NCBI RefSeq assembly: GCF_001051995.2
Contig: NZ_CP014646.1
Location: 2,170,001 to 2,234,000 of the forward strand
Origin: Thauera humireducens
GTDB taxonomy: Bacteria; Pseudomonadota; Gammaproteobacteria; Burkholderiales; Rhodocyclaceae
Reading direction: 5' to 3'
Length of the DNA stretch: 64,000 bases
Of this stretch, positions 1-12,807 are shown in pieces. A program made the position numbers and the translations under genes. The notes below the pieces were generated by a model, which saw only the letters and a list, made by a program, of their open reading frames with translations, was not told the origin of the DNA and did no database searches. Every line of letters begins with the position of its first letter. The stretch's first letter is position 1.

Positions 1-1
1 C

Positions 2-115
2 GACGGCCGCGCCGTGGGAGACGATATCGTCGGCATGCGGCTTGAGGATTTCTACGGCCAGTATGTCGAGAACGCGATCGACGAGGCGCGCAGCCGCATG
101 GGCGCCACCGACTGA
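2..115 (+). CDS. C-terminal end of an unidentified gene (partial)
   Basis: An open frame runs in from the left edge and stops at TGA 113-115, giving a 37-residue tail that ends in RSRMGATD. Codon use is GC-rich and host-like (mostly G or C in third position). The tail is hydrophilic and acidic-basic mixed, with no recognisable motif, so no function is proposed. It lies 60 bases upstream of ppc on the same strand. Confidence 0.55.
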   Translation, partial: DGRAVGDDIVGMRLEDFYGQYVENAIDEARSRMGATD

Positions 116-175
116 ATATTCCGCCAGGTCCCCGATGGGCGCCTGCGGCCCACCAACCTCACTGCCCCATTCGAG

Positions 176-2926
<2,751 letters not shown>

Positions 2927-3700
2927 TCAGAGGCCGAGTGCCTGCCTCACCACCGGCCACTGCCGGCGGCTGACCGGCAGGCGCTCGTCCACGCCCCTCA
3001 GCAGCACCTCCCAGCGGCCCTCGCTGTCGCCTTCGCCGACACGCTCGACCCCCTGCACCGCGTCGCGCGCCACCAGGCAGTTGCGATGCACGCGCAGCAG
3101 GCGCTGCGGGAACTCCTGCTCCAGTTGCACCAGCGACTCGTCGAGCAGGTAGTCGCGCTCGGCCGTACGCGCCGTCACGTACTTCAGCTCGGCCCTCAGG
3201 TAGAGAACATCGGCCACGGGCAGCAACAGGATTCGTCCGCGCTCGCTGACGCTGAAGTGCCGGCGCTCGCCTGGCGCCAGCGCGGCGAGATCGGGTGCTG
3301 GCGCGGGCCGACGCGCGCGCAGCTTCTCCAGTGCTGCGGCGAGCCGCTCCGCGCGCACCGGCTTCAGCAGGTAATCCACCGCTGCCAGCTCGAAGGCCTC
3401 GACGGCATACTGGTCGTAAGCCGTCACGAAGATCACTGCGGGGGGTGCCGACAGGCGCGGCAGATGACGCGCGAGTTCGACGCCGTCCATGCCCGGCATG
3501 CGGATGTCGGCCAGCACCACGTCTGCCGGCTGCAGCTCGAGCAGGCGCAAGGCCTCGACCCCATTGGCAGCCATGCCGACGACCATCGTCGGCTGAGCGT
3601 CAGCGATATCGCCCAGCAGGTCGCGCAGCCGGCTGCGCGCCGGCCCCTCGTCGTCGACGATGAGCACGCGCAGGACATCATTCGGGGGTGAGATCGTCAT
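2927..3700 (-). CDS. algR: LytTR-family response regulator (AlgR type)
   Basis: DNA-binding response regulator of 257 residues. The receiver domain starts LRVLIVDDEGPARSRL, the phospho-acceptor Asp lies in VVLADIRMPGMDG, and the conserved Lys is in DYLLKPVRAERL. The C-terminal LytTR domain is recognisable from LRVHRNCLVARDAVQGVERV. I chose the ATG at 3700 because it makes a four-base ATGA overlap with the upstream kinase gene and begins right at the receiver domain; the frame stays open further upstream only as a shadow of that kinase. Placement next to argH matches the argH-algZ-algR arrangement known in Pseudomonas, where AlgR controls alginate and type IV pili. The target genes here are not known. 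Confidence 0.9.
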   Translation of the reverse strand: MTISPPNDVLRVLIVDDEGPARSRLRDLLGDIADAQPTMVVGMAANGVEALRLLELQPADVVLADIRMPGMDGVELARHLPRLSAPPAVIFVTAYDQYAVEAFELAAVDYLLKPVRAERLAAALEKLRARRPAPAPDLAALAPGERRHFSVSERGRILLLPVADVLYLRAELKYVTARTAERDYLLDESLVQLEQEFPQRLLRVHRNCLVARDAVQGVERVGEGDSEGRWEVLLRGVDERLPVSRRQWPVVRQALGL

Positions 3701-4725
3701 CCCTTGGCACTCCGGAAAGGCAGGCGGATGCGCACGCGATAGCGCCCATCGGCGCAGTCGATGTCGAGCCCCGCCTCGAGGTCGAAGAACAGTGTCAGGC
3801 GTTCGCGGATGTTGTCGAGCGCCATGCGGTTGCCGCTGTGATGGCGTCCGGCATCGCAGACCGGGTTGTCCACCTCGACGCGCAGGCTGTCGCTCTGCCG
3901 GGCGACACGGACCACGACTTCGCCCGGACCGGTCGAGGGTTCGATGCCGTGATACACGGCGTTCTCGAGCAGGGGTTGCAGCAACAGCGCCGGCACCCGC
4001 GCCTGCAACAGGGCGGCGTGTTCGACCGACCCGGCAAGCGGCATCTCCCAGCGTACGCTCAGGCGGTCGCCCAGCCTGAGGCGCTCGAGGTCGATGTAGC
4101 GCTCGCACAATGCAAGCTCGTCACCCAGCGGCACCAGCTCGCGGTTCTCCTGCATCAGCGCGCGGAACAGGTCCGCCAGTTCCTCCAGTGCGCGTTCGGC
4201 GCGGCGCGGATCGGAACGGATCACGCCCAGCACGCCATTCAGGCTGTTGAACAGGAAATGCGGCCGGATGCGCGCCGTCAGCGCCTGCAATCGCGCCTCG
4301 GCCAGCGCCGGTGAGAAACGCCGGCTGCGATACTCGAAATACATCAGGCACAAAGCCGTCGCCGCCAGCGCCCAGACGAGGTGGCGGAACAGGCTGTCGC
4401 CCCCGCCCAGCAACGGGTAACTCAGCACCACGGCCAGGACCACGACGGCCACAAGCACCGCGGTCGCCGCACGCGGCGGCAGGGACGCGAGGCGCGGCGA
4501 AACGAGATCGAGCATCAGCACCGCGAGCAGCAGGGGGAACTCGACGCGGCCGGCCATCAGCGTCAGCTCGGCTGCAAAGCGCGGTCCTTCGTCCACCCGG
4601 ATCAGCACGGTGACGAGCGCGAACAGATTCACGGCCAGCAACAGCCGCAGAATCACACCGAGGTTGCGAAAGTCGGGCATGGCACCAGCGCCGAGCGGCA
4701 TGGTCTTTTGCTTTATACTTTTCAT
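3697..4725 (-). CDS. algZ: LytS/AlgZ-family sensor histidine kinase
   Basis: Membrane sensor kinase of 342 residues, partner of the regulator that overlaps its stop codon. The N-terminal ~130 residues contain several hydrophobic helices (for example [15 protein letters not shown] and [16 protein letters not shown]). The His_kinase motif [18 protein letters not shown] follows at about residue 150. An ATPase domain ends the protein ([17 protein letters not shown] and [13 protein letters not shown]). The start at 4725 is preceded by an AGGAAG ribosome site on the minus strand; a second ATG 45 bases inside would remove only a short basic leader. It is transcribed divergently from argH across a gap of under 100 bases, so the two promoters lie together. 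Confidence 0.88.
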   Translation of the reverse strand: MKSIKQKTMPLGAGAMPDFRNLGVILRLLLAVNLFALVTVLIRVDEGPRFAAELTLMAGRVEFPLLLAVLMLDLVSPRLASLPPRAATAVLVAVVVLAVVLSYPLLGGGDSLFRHLVWALAATALCLMYFEYRSRRFSPALAEARLQALTARIRPHFLFNSLNGVLGVIRSDPRRAERALEELADLFRALMQENRELVPLGDELALCERYIDLERLRLGDRLSVRWEMPLAGSVEHAALLQARVPALLLQPLLENAVYHGIEPSTGPGEVVVRVARQSDSLRVEVDNPVCDAGRHHSGNRMALDNIRERLTLFFDLEAGLDIDCADGRYRVRIRLPFRSAKG

Positions 4726-4811
4726 CGTTTCTTCCTGCCGCGACGGCGGCGGAGCCCCTCATGCCAGGCCAGCCGGACCCGGCCAGCCGACATCTTCTTC
4801 CGACACGCATT

Positions 4812-6245
<1,434 letters not shown>

Positions 6246-6256
6246 CGGGCCCCGCC

Positions 6257-7543
6257 ATGGCGGCGGAACGGATCGGCAAGTACGAGGTTCGCCGCCAGCT
6301 CGGCGCAGGGGCCACCAGTGTCGTCTATCTGGCCTGGGACCCCTTCAACCTGCGCGAGGTGGCCATCAAGCAGCTGCGCCCCGAGATCCTGCGTGACCGG
6401 GAGCGCGGCCGGCTGCATCGTCAGCTGTTCCTGAACGAAGCCGCCTTCTCCGGGCGGCTGCACCATCCGCATATCGTGCAGACCCACGACGCGGTGGTGG
6501 ACGATCACAACGCCTACGTGGTCATGGACTACGTCCCGGGTGGCACGCTCGAACGACTGACACGCCCAAGCTCGCTCGCGGCCTTCGAACGCGTAATCGA
6601 GATCATCTTCAAGGCCAGCCGCGCACTGGACTACGCCTTTCACCAGGGCATCACGCATCGCGACATCAAGCCGGCCAACATCCTGCTGATGACCCCCGAA
6701 GGCAGCGACATCCGCGTCTCCGACTTCGGCGCCGCCCTGCACACCGCCCAGGAAACCACGCAGATCGCCGGCGTCGGTTCGCCGGCCTACATGTCGCCGC
6801 AGCAGGTGCGCGAGGTGCCGCTCGACCATCGCACCGACATCTACTCGCTCGGCGTGGTCATGTTCGAGCTGCTGACCGGACGCCTGCCTTTCGAGAGCGA
6901 CAACAACTACACCCTGCTCTACCGCATCGCCAACGACACCCCGCCCAAGCCCTCCGAGCTGCGCCCGGAAGTGCCCGAGGCCCTTGACACCATCGTGCGA
7001 CGTGCCACCGAACGCGACGTCGAACACCGCTACCAGAGCTGGGCCGAGTTCTCGCACGACCTCGCCCTCGCCTTCCGCAACCACAGCGTCGAGATCACGC
7101 GCGGTTCGATACCGGACACCGAGAAGTTCGAAGCCCTGCGCACGATGCACTTCTTCCGTGAGTTCGCCGATGCCGAACTGTGGGAGGTCATCGGCCTGAG
7201 CCAGTTCGGCCGCGTACAGCCCGGCACCCTGATCATGCGCGAGGACGAAGGCGGCGACTCCTTCAGCTTCATCCTTGAGGGCGAGGCCCACGTCAAGCGC
7301 CGCGGCCACCTGCTCAACATCCTGACGGCAGGCGAGTGCTTTGGCGAAGTCGCCGTCTTCTCCGCGGCTGGGGGCGTGCGGTCCGCATCAGTGGAGGCCG
7401 CCACCGAAGTCAGCCTCATCACGATTCGCGCCCACGCACTACGCCGCGCCAGCGACACCTGCCGCATGCGCCTCTACAAGGCCTTCCTCGAAGTCCTGGC
7501 GACCCGCCTGTCACTCGCCACTGCCCGCATCAGCAACCTATGA
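6257..7543 (+). CDS. Ser/Thr protein kinase with C-terminal cyclic-nucleotide-binding-like domain
   Basis: A 428-residue Hanks-type kinase. Gly-rich loop LGAGATSVVYLAW (residues 15-27), ATP-binding Lys38 in VAIKQL, catalytic HRDIKPAN (134-141), DFGAAL (156-161) and the APE-equivalent region SPAYMSPQQVRE are all present, so it should be active. From about residue 296 to the end it resembles a cNMP-binding/Crp-like beta barrel (FFREFADAELWEVIG, then GDSFSFILEGEAHV and GECFGEVAVFS). There is no membrane segment or PASTA repeat, so it is a soluble kinase that might be switched by a nucleotide ligand; this is an inference. Its stop codon overlaps the start of the fructosamine-kinase-like gene by four bases. 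Substrates are unknown. Confidence 0.88.
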   Translation: MAAERIGKYEVRRQLGAGATSVVYLAWDPFNLREVAIKQLRPEILRDRERGRLHRQLFLNEAAFSGRLHHPHIVQTHDAVVDDHNAYVVMDYVPGGTLERLTRPSSLAAFERVIEIIFKASRALDYAFHQGITHRDIKPANILLMTPEGSDIRVSDFGAALHTAQETTQIAGVGSPAYMSPQQVREVPLDHRTDIYSLGVVMFELLTGRLPFESDNNYTLLYRIANDTPPKPSELRPEVPEALDTIVRRATERDVEHRYQSWAEFSHDLALAFRNHSVEITRGSIPDTEKFEALRTMHFFREFADAELWEVIGLSQFGRVQPGTLIMREDEGGDSFSFILEGEAHVKRRGHLLNILTAGECFGEVAVFSAAGGVRSASVEAATEVSLITIRAHALRRASDTCRMRLYKAFLEVLATRLSLATARISNL

Positions 7544-8445
7544 GCCACCCTGCGCTTCCGCTCATCGAGCACGCCATTCGCCAGCGCGTCGGGAACCAGT
7601 TCAGCATCCGCGACATCGCCCCCGTCAGCGGCGGATGCATCCACGAAGCCGTCGTCGTCACGGGTCACTGCGAACGCTTCTTCGTCAAGCTGGGCAATGC
7701 CGCACGACTGCCGATGTTCGAAGCCGAAGTCGACGGGCTGCTCGCGCTCGCCGCAGCGGACGGCTTCCGCACGCCAACCCCGATCGCCTGTGGCGCTGAC
7801 GACGCACACGCCTTCCTCGTGCTGGAGCACCTTACGCTCCGGCCTCTTCACTCGGCCGACGAGGGCGCACGCTTCGCCGACGCCCTCGTCCGGCTGCACC
7901 GCACGCGCGGCGCGCACTTTGGCTGGCGCCGCGACAACTTCATCGGCAGCACGCCGCAGCGCAACACGCCGGCGGACAACTGGGCGCGGTTCTTCGTCGA
8001 ACACCGACTTCACCCCCAGTTCGCGCTCGCCCGTCAGCATGGCTTCAGCGGCGAACTCCAGAAACAGGGCGAGCGCCTGTTCGAGCGCGTACCCGCCCTC
8101 TTCCTCGACTATCGCCCGACCGAGAGCCTGCTGCATGGCGACCTGTGGCACGGGAACGCAGCCGTCCTCGAGGATGGCACACCCGCGATCTTCGACCCCG
8201 CAGTCCATTACGGCGACCGCGAATCCGATCTGGCGATGAGCGAGCTTTTCGGCGGCTTCCCGGGCAGCTTCTACGCCGAGTACCGCAAGGCGTGGCCGAT
8301 GCAGGACGATTACGAAAAGAGAAAACTGCTATACAGCCTGTATCACATACTTAATCACATGAACCTGTTCGGGCGAGGCTATCTGCGGGAGGCGACGCGG
8401 TTGGCGACACGACTGAATGAGGAATTGGGGCGGCGACCGGCTTGA
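7540..8445 (+). CDS. Fructosamine kinase family protein
   Basis: A 301-residue member of the fructosamine/ketosamine-3-kinase family, which phosphorylates sugar adducts on amines and proteins so that they fall off (deglycation). Seen motifs: the N-terminal GGCIHEAV, the ATP-site Lys in FFVKLGNA, the WRRDNFIGSTPQRN stretch typical of the family, the catalytic loop LLHGDLWHGNAAV (phosphotransferase HGDxxxxN) and FDPAVHYGDRESDLAM. The C-terminus YHILNHMNLFGRGY is also characteristic. The start is fixed by an ATGA overlap with the upstream kinase gene. In vivo substrates of bacterial members are mostly uncertain, so the name gives family rather than proven reaction. Confidence 0.9.
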   Translation: MSHPALPLIEHAIRQRVGNQFSIRDIAPVSGGCIHEAVVVTGHCERFFVKLGNAARLPMFEAEVDGLLALAAADGFRTPTPIACGADDAHAFLVLEHLTLRPLHSADEGARFADALVRLHRTRGAHFGWRRDNFIGSTPQRNTPADNWARFFVEHRLHPQFALARQHGFSGELQKQGERLFERVPALFLDYRPTESLLHGDLWHGNAAVLEDGTPAIFDPAVHYGDRESDLAMSELFGGFPGSFYAEYRKAWPMQDDYEKRKLLYSLYHILNHMNLFGRGYLREATRLATRLNEELGRRPA

Positions 8446-8622
8446 GGCCGTGACGGCAAAGCAGCAAAAGGACTGTCGGATAATCTTACAGTCGCATGCC
8501 AAAGGAACAATCTGCCGCAGAAAAACCCCTTCAGAGGCAATTGTTTAACTCGCGACTTTCACTCCGGCGTGAAATTTGCTACGGCTGTACAAGCATACGA
8601 ATTCCGTCCGCGCCTAAATGGC

Positions 8623-8628
8623 TATAAT
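8623..8628 (+). promoter_or_regulatory. Candidate -10 box upstream of the secreted-protein cassette
   Basis: A perfect TATAAT lies 35 bases before the ATG of the Tat-like gene, in a 218-base gap that is more AT-rich than its surroundings. No convincing -35 hexamer was seen at 16-18 bases, so another factor may be needed. The rest of the gap (8446-8622) shows no gene. Confidence 0.35.
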
Positions 8629-8663
8629 TCGATTGGCGCCAACGATCTCAAGGTTAAAGAATC

Positions 8664-9200
8664 ATGAGCAAGACACCGCAAAACAACTCGTCCGAAACAC
8701 GACGGCGCTTGCTCAAGAGTGTGCTCGGTGCGTCGACGGTGGTCACGCTCGGCTATGGTGGCAACGCAGCCGCAGCGTCGATTTCATGCGTCGCCAAGGT
8801 GAGGGATCTGGCGTCCGGCGGTCCCCCCGCAGGCACGGCGCAGTTCACCATGATTGAGCCGAAACCCACTCAAGCTAAGACGAACTGGGGTTGGCTACGG
8901 GTTGACGTCAGGCGCTATGATTTATTAAAGAAGGGCCCAGCGTTCGACGCATTCGAGGCTGGCGGGAAGATCTACAAGACGTCTGCGCCCGATGTCGAGG
9001 TGGTCGGCGCAAGCCTCGCAAAGAATCAAAATGGCTATCCAAAGGACGCCTGGGTGCTCGCTTATTTTGACGATAGCGGCGCTTTAGTCTCGACCTACCC
9101 AAGCGAACAACTCGCTGAACCCGGCGCCACGCCTGCTGCTCAGTCCTGCCTCGCTTCGGTCAATCCGGGCGCCGTCGGCAACTTCACCTTCGGTGGCTGA
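8664..9200 (+). CDS. Secreted protein of unknown function with Tat-like signal
   Basis: A 178-residue protein whose N-terminus reads SETRRRLLKSVLGAS followed by a hydrophobic stretch and an AAAA cleavage region near residue 38. The RRRLLK segment resembles a twin-arginine (Tat) motif. The mature part, of about 140 residues, has two cysteines (ISCVAK and AQSCLAS), is rich in Gly, Ala and Pro, and ends NFTFGG. I recognise no domain. A TATAAT box lies upstream and AAGG serves as ribosome site. It is followed after 11 bases by the PqqD-like gene, so it heads the cassette and could be the substrate or product handled by the next three genes; that is inference from position only. Confidence 0.75.
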   Translation: MSKTPQNNSSETRRRLLKSVLGASTVVTLGYGGNAAAASISCVAKVRDLASGGPPAGTAQFTMIEPKPTQAKTNWGWLRVDVRRYDLLKKGPAFDAFEAGGKIYKTSAPDVEVVGASLAKNQNGYPKDAWVLAYFDDSGALVSTYPSEQLAEPGATPAAQSCLASVNPGAVGNFTFGG

Positions 9201-9211
9201 CCCGATACCTG

Positions 9212-9493
9212 ATGCCGTTTCCAGACAGCCCCCGTGACTGGATGAACGCTCACTGCCCGTTGCTCGACGGGCAGTTTGTTTTTCTGGACCCGCAGTGGTG
9301 GGACACGCACCTTCTCAGCGACGGCGCCGTCGAGGTGCTGCGTGAAGCTGCACGCGCAATCGAATCAGACCACTTCGAGGCTTTCCTTCAGGATGTCGAA
9401 GCAGCAGGCGGCTGGCCACCGGGCTTGGAACGACTGGCTCATGCCTTGACCACCCTGCCGGGTCGCTCCACGACCAAAGGCCAGCCCGAGTGA
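9212..9493 (+). CDS. PqqD-like protein of the HPr-rel-A type cassette
   Basis: A small acidic protein of 93 residues. The core WDTHLLSDGAVEVLREAAR has the look of PqqD-family peptide-binding winged-helix proteins, which present precursor peptides or proteins to modifying enzymes. The PqqD fold is suggested by length, by this motif and by the neighbour: small proteins of this kind are known beside HPr-kinase-related ATPases (the so-called HPr-rel-A system). The stop codon overlaps the GTG of the next gene (GTGA), a sign of coupled translation. Assignment rests mostly on context, so it is moderate. Confidence 0.65.
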   Translation: MPFPDSPRDWMNAHCPLLDGQFVFLDPQWWDTHLLSDGAVEVLREAARAIESDHFEAFLQDVEAAGGWPPGLERLAHALTTLPGRSTTKGQPE

Positions 9494-10359
9494 CCCCGTC
9501 CGCCTATCGGTTGATCGACCTCGGTGCAGCCCGCGTTGCAGTCAACTCCCCGCTGAACGACTTCAACGCCCACCTCGACTTGGTCTATCAACATCACGGC
9601 GACGGAGATCCGCTCAGCTTTGCCGATGTCCGCGTGAGCCTGCTCCCGAGCAGGGGAATGCGGTTCTGGAAAGGCCGGGTTTCGCTGTGGTCCGAGGCGA
9701 CGTGCCCTTTTGAACCCTACCCGATGCGTAGCGCGCTGCCGCTTTTCGAGTGGGGAAGCAACTGGCTGCTGGCGCAACGTCTCAACGCCTATCTGCTGCT
9801 GCACGCAGGGGTGGTCGCGCGGGACGACCGCGCCCTGATCCTGCCCGCTGCACCCGGCTCAGGGAAAAGCACGCTGACCTGCGCGCTGCATCTCGCCGGC
9901 TGGCGTTTTATGTCGGACGAGTTCGGTGTGCTGGACCCGGACAGTGGCAATCTGCTGCCGCTGCTCAAACCCGCCGCGCTCAAGAACCGCTCCATCGCCA
10001 TCATCGGCGCGCACCCGCAGGCCAGGCTTGGACCCGTCTTTCCCGGAACGCGAAAAGGCGATGTGGCCCACTTTGTTCCACTGCGCGACAGCATTGTCGA
10101 GCGCCACCGCCACGCTCGCCCGCGGCTGGTCATCTTTCCGCGATACCGCGACGGTGGCACGCTGAAATGTACGCCGCTGGACGCCGCCAATACCGCCATG
10201 CGGCTGGGATTGAACAGCTTCAACTACCGCACGCTCGGCGCGGTCGGTTTCGATGCCGTGGTGCGCCTTGCCCGCACGACACGCGCCTTCGAGCTTGAGT
10301 ACGGCGACCTATCCACTGCGATCGCGCACATCGACACCTTGTTCGCGGAACACGCATGA
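9490..10359 (+). CDS. HPr kinase-related protein (HprK-related kinase A type)
   Basis: A 289-residue ATP-binding protein related to the catalytic domain of HPr kinase/phosphorylase. The P-loop APGSGKST is at residues 121-128, preceded by LLLHAGVVARDDRALILPA, and followed by WRFMSDEFGVLDP, where HPr kinases carry their catalytic Asp. The N-terminal ~95 residues lack the usual HPr kinase regulatory domain. It starts at GTG 9490, overlapping the preceding stop, and its own stop overlaps the next ATG. No HPr or PTS gene is nearby, so a role in modifying a peptide or protein within this cassette is more likely than carbon control; the target is unknown. Confidence 0.8.
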   Translation: MTPSAYRLIDLGAARVAVNSPLNDFNAHLDLVYQHHGDGDPLSFADVRVSLLPSRGMRFWKGRVSLWSEATCPFEPYPMRSALPLFEWGSNWLLAQRLNAYLLLHAGVVARDDRALILPAAPGSGKSTLTCALHLAGWRFMSDEFGVLDPDSGNLLPLLKPAALKNRSIAIIGAHPQARLGPVFPGTRKGDVAHFVPLRDSIVERHRHARPRLVIFPRYRDGGTLKCTPLDAANTAMRLGLNSFNYRTLGAVGFDAVVRLARTTRAFELEYGDLSTAIAHIDTLFAEHA

Positions 10360-11459
10360 CGCCACCCCTCTCCCGCGAGCTTCAGTTGCTCCTGCGCGCA
10401 CTGAGCGAACCCCTGGACACCGACAGCGCCACCTGGGAACGCCTGCTGCGGTTGGCGCGCATGACTGCGCTGCATGGAAGGCTGGCTGCGGCCAACCGGG
10501 ACAACCCCACGGTGCCGGCGCCGGTCCGGCGTCACCTGCTCTCGGCCGAACGGGTCTGCGCCTTCAACAACCAGATGCTGCGGGCAGAACTCGCCGCGCT
10601 CGCGGCGCTATGCGATGGGTCGTTCCCCGTGCTGGTCCTGAAAGGCGGCGCCTATGCCCTTCAGAACCAGCGTGTCGGGCACGGACGTTTCGTCTCCGAT
10701 GTCGACCTGCTCGTTCCGCGCGAACACCTGCGGACCATGGAGCAAGGCTTGCGGGCGGCGGGGTGGGTACCGGCCCAGCTCGATCCGTATGACGAGCGCT
10801 ATTACCGGGACTGGAGCCACGAGACCCCGCCCATGCGCTTCCCGGGGCGCTTCCTCGAGGTCGACCTGCATCACGCGATAACGCCCGTCACCGGAAGCCT
10901 GCATTTCGACCCGGCGCCGCTGTTCGACGCCAGCGTGCCGCTGGCGGACTCCCCATTCCGTACCCTGTCGGCAGAGGACCAGGTGCTGCATGCCTGCGTA
11001 CACTGTTTCCAGGACGGCGACCTCGCCCTCAGGGTGCGTGAAGTGGTCGATATCGACGGACTCGTGCGCGCGGCGGCCACACAGCACGGCTTCTGGACGC
11101 GACTGGTCGGACGTGCCGGACAACTGGGTCTGCAGCGTCCGCTTTGGTACGGCCTGCACTTCGCTCATGCATGGATGGAGACCCCCCTGCCGCAGAGTGC
11201 GCTGACCGCTCTGCCCGCCCCGTCCGCCCTGGCACGCAGACTGATGGACCGGCTGGTCCCGCTGGTCATGTTGCCGCCCGACCCCGACCATCCGCCACCC
11301 GCATCCGTACGCGTCGCACGGCTGGCCATGCTGGCACGCTACCACCTGCAACGCATGCCGCCGTCCATGCTGCTGCCACACCTCGCCCGGAAGGCGACAG
11401 TGCGTCTGCGCGAGCGCTTTACCCACACACCCGCGCAAAATGCAGAAAACCAGCCCTGA
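10356..11459 (+). CDS. Nucleotidyltransferase family protein (PF14907 type)
   Basis: A 367-residue protein of the uncharacterised nucleotidyltransferase family often found in peptide-maturation and exopolysaccharide clusters. The nucleotidyltransferase-like motif is VLVLKGGAYALQ followed by FVSDVDLLVPREHL, giving the paired acidic residues, and then VDLHHAITPV. The C-terminal half is helical and basic. The start overlaps the HPr-kinase-like stop by ATGA. The stop codon sits inside the loop of a strong hairpin, so the cassette ends here. The nucleotide donor and acceptor are unknown. Confidence 0.78.
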   Translation: MTPPLSRELQLLLRALSEPLDTDSATWERLLRLARMTALHGRLAAANRDNPTVPAPVRRHLLSAERVCAFNNQMLRAELAALAALCDGSFPVLVLKGGAYALQNQRVGHGRFVSDVDLLVPREHLRTMEQGLRAAGWVPAQLDPYDERYYRDWSHETPPMRFPGRFLEVDLHHAITPVTGSLHFDPAPLFDASVPLADSPFRTLSAEDQVLHACVHCFQDGDLALRVREVVDIDGLVRAAATQHGFWTRLVGRAGQLGLQRPLWYGLHFAHAWMETPLPQSALTALPAPSALARRLMDRLVPLVMLPPDPDHPPPASVRVARLAMLARYHLQRMPPSMLLPHLARKATVRLRERFTHTPAQNAENQP

Positions 11460-11470
11460 GGCTGGTTTTC
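11445..11470 (+). terminator. Terminator hairpin at the end of the cassette
   Basis: A perfect 11-bp inverted repeat (GAAAACCAGCC / GGCTGGTTTTC) encloses a 4-base loop, and the TGA stop of the preceding gene lies in that loop. The arms end in A4/T4, so it could work in both directions, serving also as the terminator for the leftward grxD transcript. Confidence 0.8.
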
Positions 11471-11523
11471 CATCAATACCGGACGCGGCACGAAACCGCC
11501 TGCGCCCTACCGGCGGATCAAAT

Positions 11524-11853
11524 TCAGGCGGCGTCGACGACGCCCGCATCCTTCAGCATCTGCTGCAGTTCACCGCTGTCGTACATCTCGCGCATGATGT
11601 CGCTGCCGCCGACGAACTCGCCCTTGATGTAGAGCTGGGGGATGGTCGGCCAGCTGGAATACTCCTTGATGCCCTGGCGGATGTCGTTGTCGGCCAGCAC
11701 GTTGACGGCCAGCACTTCCTTCACGCCACAGGCTTTCAGGATCTGCACGGCGGCAGACGAGAAGCCGCACTGCGGGAACTGGGGCGAACCCTTCATGTAG
11801 AGGACCACGTCGTTGCTGGTGACCTGGTCGCGGATGACGTCTTCGATGCTCAT
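11524..11853 (-). CDS. grxD: Monothiol glutaredoxin (CGFS type)
   Basis: A 109-residue monothiol glutaredoxin of the Grx4 class, involved in iron-sulfur cluster carriage. The active site CGFS appears in FPQCGFSSAAVQIL, and the family motifs VVLYMKGSP, WPTIPQLYIKGEFVGGSDI and the C-terminal GELQQML are all present. The frame is open to an ATG at 11922, but the family N-terminus (SIEDVIRDQV) begins at 11853. It is the last gene of the leftward housekeeping block. Confidence 0.95.
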   Translation of the reverse strand: MSIEDVIRDQVTSNDVVLYMKGSPQFPQCGFSSAAVQILKACGVKEVLAVNVLADNDIRQGIKEYSSWPTIPQLYIKGEFVGGSDIMREMYDSGELQQMLKDAGVVDAA

Positions 11854-11943
11854 GATGGTTGGGGCCTGAAAAGTTGAGTTTAATAGTCGGGTAATTCTAG
11901 TAACGCAACACGAGTGCGTCAATATCGACAGCTCGGCGGCAGG

Positions 11944-12807
11944 TCAGTCGCGGCCGAGCCAGCGCCCGCCCGAGACACGCTCGATACCGGCAATGTCCTT
12001 CCACGAGGCGATCGCCGCGAAGCCGGCATCGGCCAGCAGGCTGCGCACCGCAGCCGCCTGGTCGTAACCATGCTCGAGGAACAGCCAGCCGTCGTCTTCC
12101 AGCCGCGACGGCGCCTGCATGACGATCTCCTCCAGATCATCGAGACCGCTCGGCCCTGCCGTCAGCGCTCCAGGTGGCTCGAAGCGCACGTCGCCCTGCT
12201 CCAGGTGCGGGTCGGCCGCGGCGATGTAGGGCGGGTTGGCGACGATCAGATCGAAGCGCTCCTCACCCAGCGCAGAGAACCAGTCGCTCTGCACGAAGGA
12301 CACGCTCGCCCCGAGTCGCGCGGCGTTGGCCATCGCCACCCACAGTGCCTCACGCGATCGATCCAGCGCGGTCACGTCCGGCGCATCGAGCTCGAGCGCC
12401 AACGTGATCGCCAGCGCACCGCTGCCGGTGCCCATGTCCAGCACGTGCGCCCCCTTGCGGCCGGAAACATGGGCAAGGGCCAGTTCGACCAGCAGTTCGG
12501 TATCGGGACGCGGAATCAGCACCGCCGGCGTGACGATGAATTCGCGGCCGAAGAACTCGCGCTCGCCGGTCAGATACGCGACCGGCTCGCCCGCCAGACG
12601 GCGTTCAACCAGTTCGCGATAGGCCGCCCAATCCTCGCCCGCCAGGCGCTGCTCCGGCCAGGCCACCAGCCGCGCAGCCGGACACTGCAACACGTGGCGC
12701 AGCAGCACGCGCGCATCCATCAGATCGATCTGCGTCCTCGCCCAGGCCAGCGCACCGGCGATATCGACGCTGTCGGGCGCGCTTGTCGGCGTCCGTTCCG
12801 TCATCAT
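11944..12807 (-). CDS. prmC: Peptide chain release factor N5-glutamine methyltransferase
   Basis: S-adenosylmethionine-dependent enzyme of 287 residues that methylates the Gln of the GGQ motif in release factors. Its catalytic motif [12 protein letters not shown] and SAM site [16 protein letters not shown] are present, with an N-terminal helical release-factor-binding part. The start overlaps the prfA stop codon (ATGA; a second ATG follows at once), so enzyme and substrate are translationally linked, as is common in bacteria. Confidence 0.96.
   Translation of the reverse strand: MMTERTPTSAPDSVDIAGALAWARTQIDLMDARVLLRHVLQCPAARLVAWPEQRLAGEDWAAYRELVERRLAGEPVAYLTGEREFFGREFIVTPAVLIPRPDTELLVELALAHVSGRKGAHVLDMGTGSGALAITLALELDAPDVTALDRSREALWVAMANAARLGASVSFVQSDWFSALGEERFDLIVANPPYIAAADPHLEQGDVRFEPPGALTAGPSGLDDLEEIVMQAPSRLEDDGWLFLEHGYDQAAAVRSLLADAGFAAIASWKDIAGIERVSGGRWLGRD

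Noticed and set aside
3701..4108. N-terminal extension of the AlgR-like regulator
   Set aside because: The added residues are Arg/Pro-rich shadow of algZ; the receiver domain begins at the ATG at 3700.
8460..8500. Terminator after the fructosamine kinase gene
   Set aside because: A 6-bp inverted repeat (GACTGT/ACAGTC) with no T-run was judged too weak.
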